NCBI GenBank assembly: GCA_052143655.1
Contig: JBKQSL010000378.1
Location: 1-28,536, forward strand
From: CAVSUR01 sp052143655
Lineage (GTDB): Bacteria; Actinomycetota; Actinomycetes; Streptosporangiales; Streptosporangiaceae
DNA: 28,536 bases
Direction: 5' to 3'
The translations under genes were made by a program, and so were the position numbers. Within the stretch, counting starts at the first letter, position 1. Each line of letters opens with the position of its first letter. This document shows positions 26,065-28,536 of this stretch, piece by piece. The notes under the pieces are model-generated. The model made no database searches. It was given only the letters and a program-made list of their open reading frames with translations, and was not told where the DNA came from.

Positions 26065-26460
26065 CTCGGCAATCAGGCGGCGCGCGAATTCGCCGGCCTG
26101 CGGCGCGATGAGGCCGCCTCGGCCAAGGTTCTCTACACCGTCGACGGCACCGTGCCGCCGGACTCGTCCGTCACCGCGCTGGTCCCGCTCACCGCCATCG
26201 CCACCGCGGCCGTGATCGCGGGCGGCGGCCACGTGCTGGACACCAGCCACGTGGTGTTCCCCAACGGGGCAGTCACCCTGGTGCTCATTCTGGCCGAGTC
26301 GCACCTGAGCCTGCACACCTGGCCGGAAGAGGACCTGATCGCGATCGACCTGTTCAGCTGCGGCGCCATCGACGGCGAGGCCGTCATCGGCCACCTGCTC
26401 GCCGAGCTGCGGCTGGACCCGGTCAGCGTCCGCCAGGTCAGCCGCGGCATCCCCGGCTGA
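26062..26460 (+). CDS. speD: S-adenosylmethionine decarboxylase proenzyme (pyruvoyl type)
   Basis: This 132-residue protein of the short prokaryotic SpeD/SpeH class has the self-cleavage motif AESHLSLHTWPE with Ser80 (future pyruvoyl group), His85 and Cys100 (DLFSCGA). The 5- and 20-residue spacings equal Ser63/His68/Cys83 of characterised enzymes, so it should process itself and decarboxylate S-adenosylmethionine to the aminopropyl donor for polyamine synthases. It is divergent from bpsA, separated by 145 bp. The start is ATG 26062, preceded by a -10-like TATCCT rather than a ribosome site. TTG 26044 would add six residues but overlaps that promoter. Confidence 0.92.
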   Translation: MLGNQAAREFAGLRRDEAASAKVLYTVDGTVPPDSSVTALVPLTAIATAAVIAGGGHVLDTSHVVFPNGAVTLVLILAESHLSLHTWPEEDLIAIDLFSCGAIDGEAVIGHLLAELRLDPVSVRQVSRGIPG

Positions 26461-26488
26461 CCTGGGCCGGCCACCCGCGGCGGCTTCC

Positions 26489-26503
26489 TCTGCTGTCAGC
26501 AGA
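26489..26503. promoter_or_regulatory. 15-bp palindrome upstream of clpP operon, candidate PopR-like operator
   Basis: TCTGCTGTCAGCAGA is a perfect inverted repeat with 7-bp arms and one central base, 84 bp before the first clpP start. It keeps the TCTGC-N5-GCAGA core I recall for Streptomyces PopR sites upstream of clpP3-clpP4 (TGTCTGCC-N3-GGCAGACA). The convergent gene at 27975-28415 encodes a PopR-like regulator. Confidence 0.65.
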
Positions 26504-26587
26504 TTGCCTTGGCCCCCGGCCCGACCGCGGGCGATCGTGGAGCCTGCCGCCGGGAATGCCGGCACCGGACCGGAAAGCGGGAGGACC

Positions 26588-27250
26588 ATGCACAGCGCTG
26601 TTGCCGAGACCGCCGTCGCCCATAACGCGGTTGCCCAGGCCCCTGGTGCCGACACCGCGCTCGCCGGGACGCTCGACGAGCAGCTGACCGCGCGGCTGCT
26701 CTACCAGCGGGTGATCGTCCTGGGCACCGAGGTCGACGACCGGGCCGCAAGCCGCATCTGCGCCCAGCTGATGCTGCTGTCGGCCGAGGACCCGCGAGGC
26801 GACATCACCCTGTGCATCAACTCCCCCGGCGGCTCGGTCACCGCCGGGCTGGCCATCTACGACATGATGCGGCTGATCCCAGGTGACGTCCGCACGCTGG
26901 CGATGGGCCTGGCCGGCAGCATGGGCCAGTTCCTGCTGTGCACCGGCACCGCCGGGAAGCGGTTCAGCCTGCCGCACGCGCAGGTGCTGATGCACCAGGG
27001 CTCGGCCGGCTTCGGCGGGACCGCAGCCGACGTGGAAATTTATGCCGGGCAGCTGGAGCGCACCGGGCGCATGATGACCGCGCTGATCGCCGAGCACACC
27101 GGGCAGCCCGCCGACCGGGTTGAGCAGGACAGCCTGCGCGACCGCTGGTTCACCGCAGCCGAGGCCCGTGACTACGGGATCGTCGACCACATCGTGCAGC
27201 GGCTCGACGAGGTGCTGCCCGCTCCGACGAGCCGGACGGCAGGTCTGTGA
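26588..27250 (+). CDS. clpP: ClpP protease subunit (ClpP3-like)
   Basis: This 220-residue ATP-dependent Clp protease proteolytic subunit has a complete triad: Ser111 (GLAGSMG), His136 (VLMHQ) and Asp185 (SLRDRWF). INSPGGSV near 78-84 is the oxyanion loop. The first ~25 residues are a variable propeptide-like stretch. Start ATG 26588 follows GGGAGGACC. It overlaps the second clpP gene by 4 bp (GTGA). Paired clpP genes with a PopR-type regulator match the clpP3-clpP4 operon of Streptomyces, not the housekeeping clpP1-clpP2 next to clpX. Confidence 0.95.
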   Translation: MHSAVAETAVAHNAVAQAPGADTALAGTLDEQLTARLLYQRVIVLGTEVDDRAASRICAQLMLLSAEDPRGDITLCINSPGGSVTAGLAIYDMMRLIPGDVRTLAMGLAGSMGQFLLCTGTAGKRFSLPHAQVLMHQGSAGFGGTAADVEIYAGQLERTGRMMTALIAEHTGQPADRVEQDSLRDRWFTAAEARDYGIVDHIVQRLDEVLPAPTSRTAGL

Positions 27251-28020
27251 CCATGGGCCAGTACACGATTCCCACGGTGGTGGAGCGCACCGCGGCCGGC
27301 GAGCGCGCCTTCGACATCTACTCCCGGCTGCTGGCCGAGCGCATCGTCTTCCTCGGCACCGAGATCGACGACGGCGTCGCCAACGTGGTGATGGCCCAGC
27401 TGCTGCACCTGGAGTCGGTGAGTCCGGACCTGGAGATCAGCCTGTACATCAACTCGCCGGGCGGCTCGTTCAGCGCGCTGACAGCGGTCTACGACACCAT
27501 CCAGTACATCCGGCCTGACGTCGCCACGATCTGCATGGGCCAGGCCTCCTCCGCGGCCGCGGTGCTGCTCGCCGCCGGCGCGCCGGGTCGGCGCGGCGTG
27601 CTGAGCCACGCCCGGGTGCTGCTGCACCAGCCCTCCGCCCAGTCCCGCGGCACGCTCCCGGACCTGGCCGTCGAGGCGAAGGAAGTGGCCAGGGTGCGTG
27701 CCGAGGTAGACCAGATCCTGAGCCGGCACACCGGCCATCCGGTGGCCAGGATCCGGCAGGACACCGACCGGAACATGACGTTCAGCGCCCGTGAGGCGGT
27801 CCGGTACGGCCTGGCCGACGAGGTGATCCGCAGTCGCAAGATGGCTGCTGACGGAGCCGGCCTCAGTGACACGGCCATCGGCTCCGGAAACAGGGAAGTC
27901 GGACCTGGTGACAGGGCCATCGGCGCCGGTGATACGACCGGCGGACCCGCGGGCGGTCCCGGTGACGGGGCCGGTCAGGCGGCCAGCAGGCAGCGGATGT
28001 CAGCGGGCCCGCGGGCCTGA
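27247..28020 (+). CDS. clpP: ClpP protease subunit (ClpP4-like) with Asn at catalytic Asp position
   Basis: This 257-residue ClpP subunit has Ser102 (GQASSAA) and His127 (VLLHQ). The third triad position reads DTDRNM, with Asn176 where active ClpPs have Asp (DTDRD). A ~60-residue Gly/Ala-rich tail, coded partly by an imperfect repeat (27869-27940), extends beyond the usual ClpP end. Start GTG 27247 overlaps the preceding clpP stop, so the two subunits are made together and likely form a mixed tetradecamer. The final 46 bp overlap the convergent regulator gene. Listeria ClpP1 has the same Asp-to-Asn change and works within a mixed complex. Confidence 0.94.
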   Translation: MTMGQYTIPTVVERTAAGERAFDIYSRLLAERIVFLGTEIDDGVANVVMAQLLHLESVSPDLEISLYINSPGGSFSALTAVYDTIQYIRPDVATICMGQASSAAAVLLAAGAPGRRGVLSHARVLLHQPSAQSRGTLPDLAVEAKEVARVRAEVDQILSRHTGHPVARIRQDTDRNMTFSAREAVRYGLADEVIRSRKMAADGAGLSDTAIGSGNREVGPGDRAIGAGDTTGGPAGGPGDGAGQAASRQRMSAGPRA

Positions 28021-28415
28021 GCCGGCCCGCTGCCCTCGCCCGGCCCACCGTTATCGACCGGCCAGCAGCCCTGCGGCGGCTGGGCCGGCCCAGCCAGCCG
28101 GATGACGGTCCCGCGGCGGCCGCGCCCGGCGGCCAGCGCCCGGTCGGCGGCCAGCTCGCGCCCGGCCCCGGCCAGCAGGTCCGTCAGCTCGATCCCGAGC
28201 GCGCCGCAGACCGCGGCCAGCACCTCGGAGGACGCTTCCTTGCACCCGCGCTCCAGCTCGGACAGATACGGCAGCGACACCCGGGCGGCCCTGGCGACAT
28301 CGTGCAGGGTGCGGCCCTGCTCCCGCCGGGTCCGGCGCAGCACCCGGCCGATGACCTCTCGCAGCAGCGGCCGGGTGCGCTGGTCGCGCCCCGGGATCTC
28401 GACCGGGTCAGCCAT
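27975..28415 (-). CDS. popR: XRE-family regulator, PopR/ClgR-like
   Basis: This 146-residue regulator has an N-terminal helix-turn-helix (about 18-80; LREVIGRVLRRTR, TLHDVARAARVSLPYLSELERG, KEASSEVLAAVC) closely matching the ClgR/PopR family. These activate clp protease genes and are themselves Clp substrates. It ends in LLAA, resembling the C-terminal Ala-Ala degron of PopR and the ssrA tag. It is convergent with and overlaps clpP4 by 46 bp. The start is ATG 28415, weakly supported by AGG two bases upstream. The open frame extends to 28532, but that part reads as non-coding. A TTGACC -35-like hexamer is at 28481-28476. Confidence 0.9.
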   Translation of the reverse strand: MADPVEIPGRDQRTRPLLREVIGRVLRRTRREQGRTLHDVARAARVSLPYLSELERGCKEASSEVLAAVCGALGIELTDLLAGAGRELAADRALAAGRGRRGTVIRLAGPAQPPQGCWPVDNGGPGEGSGPAQARGPADIRCLLAA

Positions 28416-28536
28416 AACCTGACGGTAGCCGGGCCGCCGCCGCCGAGGTAGCCCGTTTCGCAGCCGGCGTAACGCGGTCAAGTCCGCCCAGAACCGGCGG
28501 GCTGCAACGCACTGACCTGGAGAGTTAGTCATTCGG

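Overview
The window is very GC-rich, densely packed DNA with GTG starts, 4-bp ATGA/GTGA gene overlaps and actinobacterial gene families: an AfsR/SARP regulator, a GarA-type FHA protein, FtsR/Rv1828-like and Rv1830-like MerR proteins, paired clpP genes with a PopR/ClgR-like regulator, and a eukaryote-type cardiolipin synthase beside an NDP-sugar pyrophosphorylase fusion. It is a chromosomal segment of a high-GC actinomycete related to Streptomyces or Streptosporangiales. The genus cannot be fixed from sequence alone. No rRNA, tRNA, CRISPR, transposase or integrase was seen.

Layout, left to right. (1) 42-6618: HpnB-type glycosyltransferase, a 1194-residue AfsR-like SARP regulator, and a convergent DrrA/DrrB-type ABC exporter. 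(2) 6937-9654: a two-gene operon with an M15/VanY-like protein and a class II asparagine-synthase amidotransferase, possibly acting on the cell envelope. (3) 9671-17853, all minus strand: a block in the same order as M. tuberculosis garA-Rv1828-Rv1829-Rv1830-gcvB (FHA protein, MerR, DUF151, MerR, gcvP). An ABC exporter pair sits just upstream of gcvP, and gcvP is preceded by a glycine riboswitch. (4) 17990-21147: a cardiolipin synthase translationally coupled to a nucleotidyltransferase whose phosphomannomutase-like half has lost its catalytic motifs. (5) 21407-22678: a Kef-type cation/proton antiporter.

(6) 22730-26460 is the most unusual part. Three genes coupled by 4-bp overlaps encode a BpsA-type branched-polyamine synthase fused to a GNAT acetyltransferase, an FkbH-like HAD/GNAT protein, and a stand-alone acyl carrier protein. 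Divergent from them is a pyruvoyl S-adenosylmethionine decarboxylase, which would make the aminopropyl donor BpsA needs. Together they look like a compact pathway that makes a branched polyamine and acylates it from a carrier protein, or otherwise modifies it. I do not know of a described system with this composition.

(7) 26588-28415: a clpP3-clpP4-like operon with a convergent PopR/ClgR-like regulator. The regulator ends in Leu-Leu-Ala-Ala, a likely degradation tag, and a palindrome resembling the PopR operator lies upstream of the operon. The second ClpP has Asn at the catalytic Asp position.
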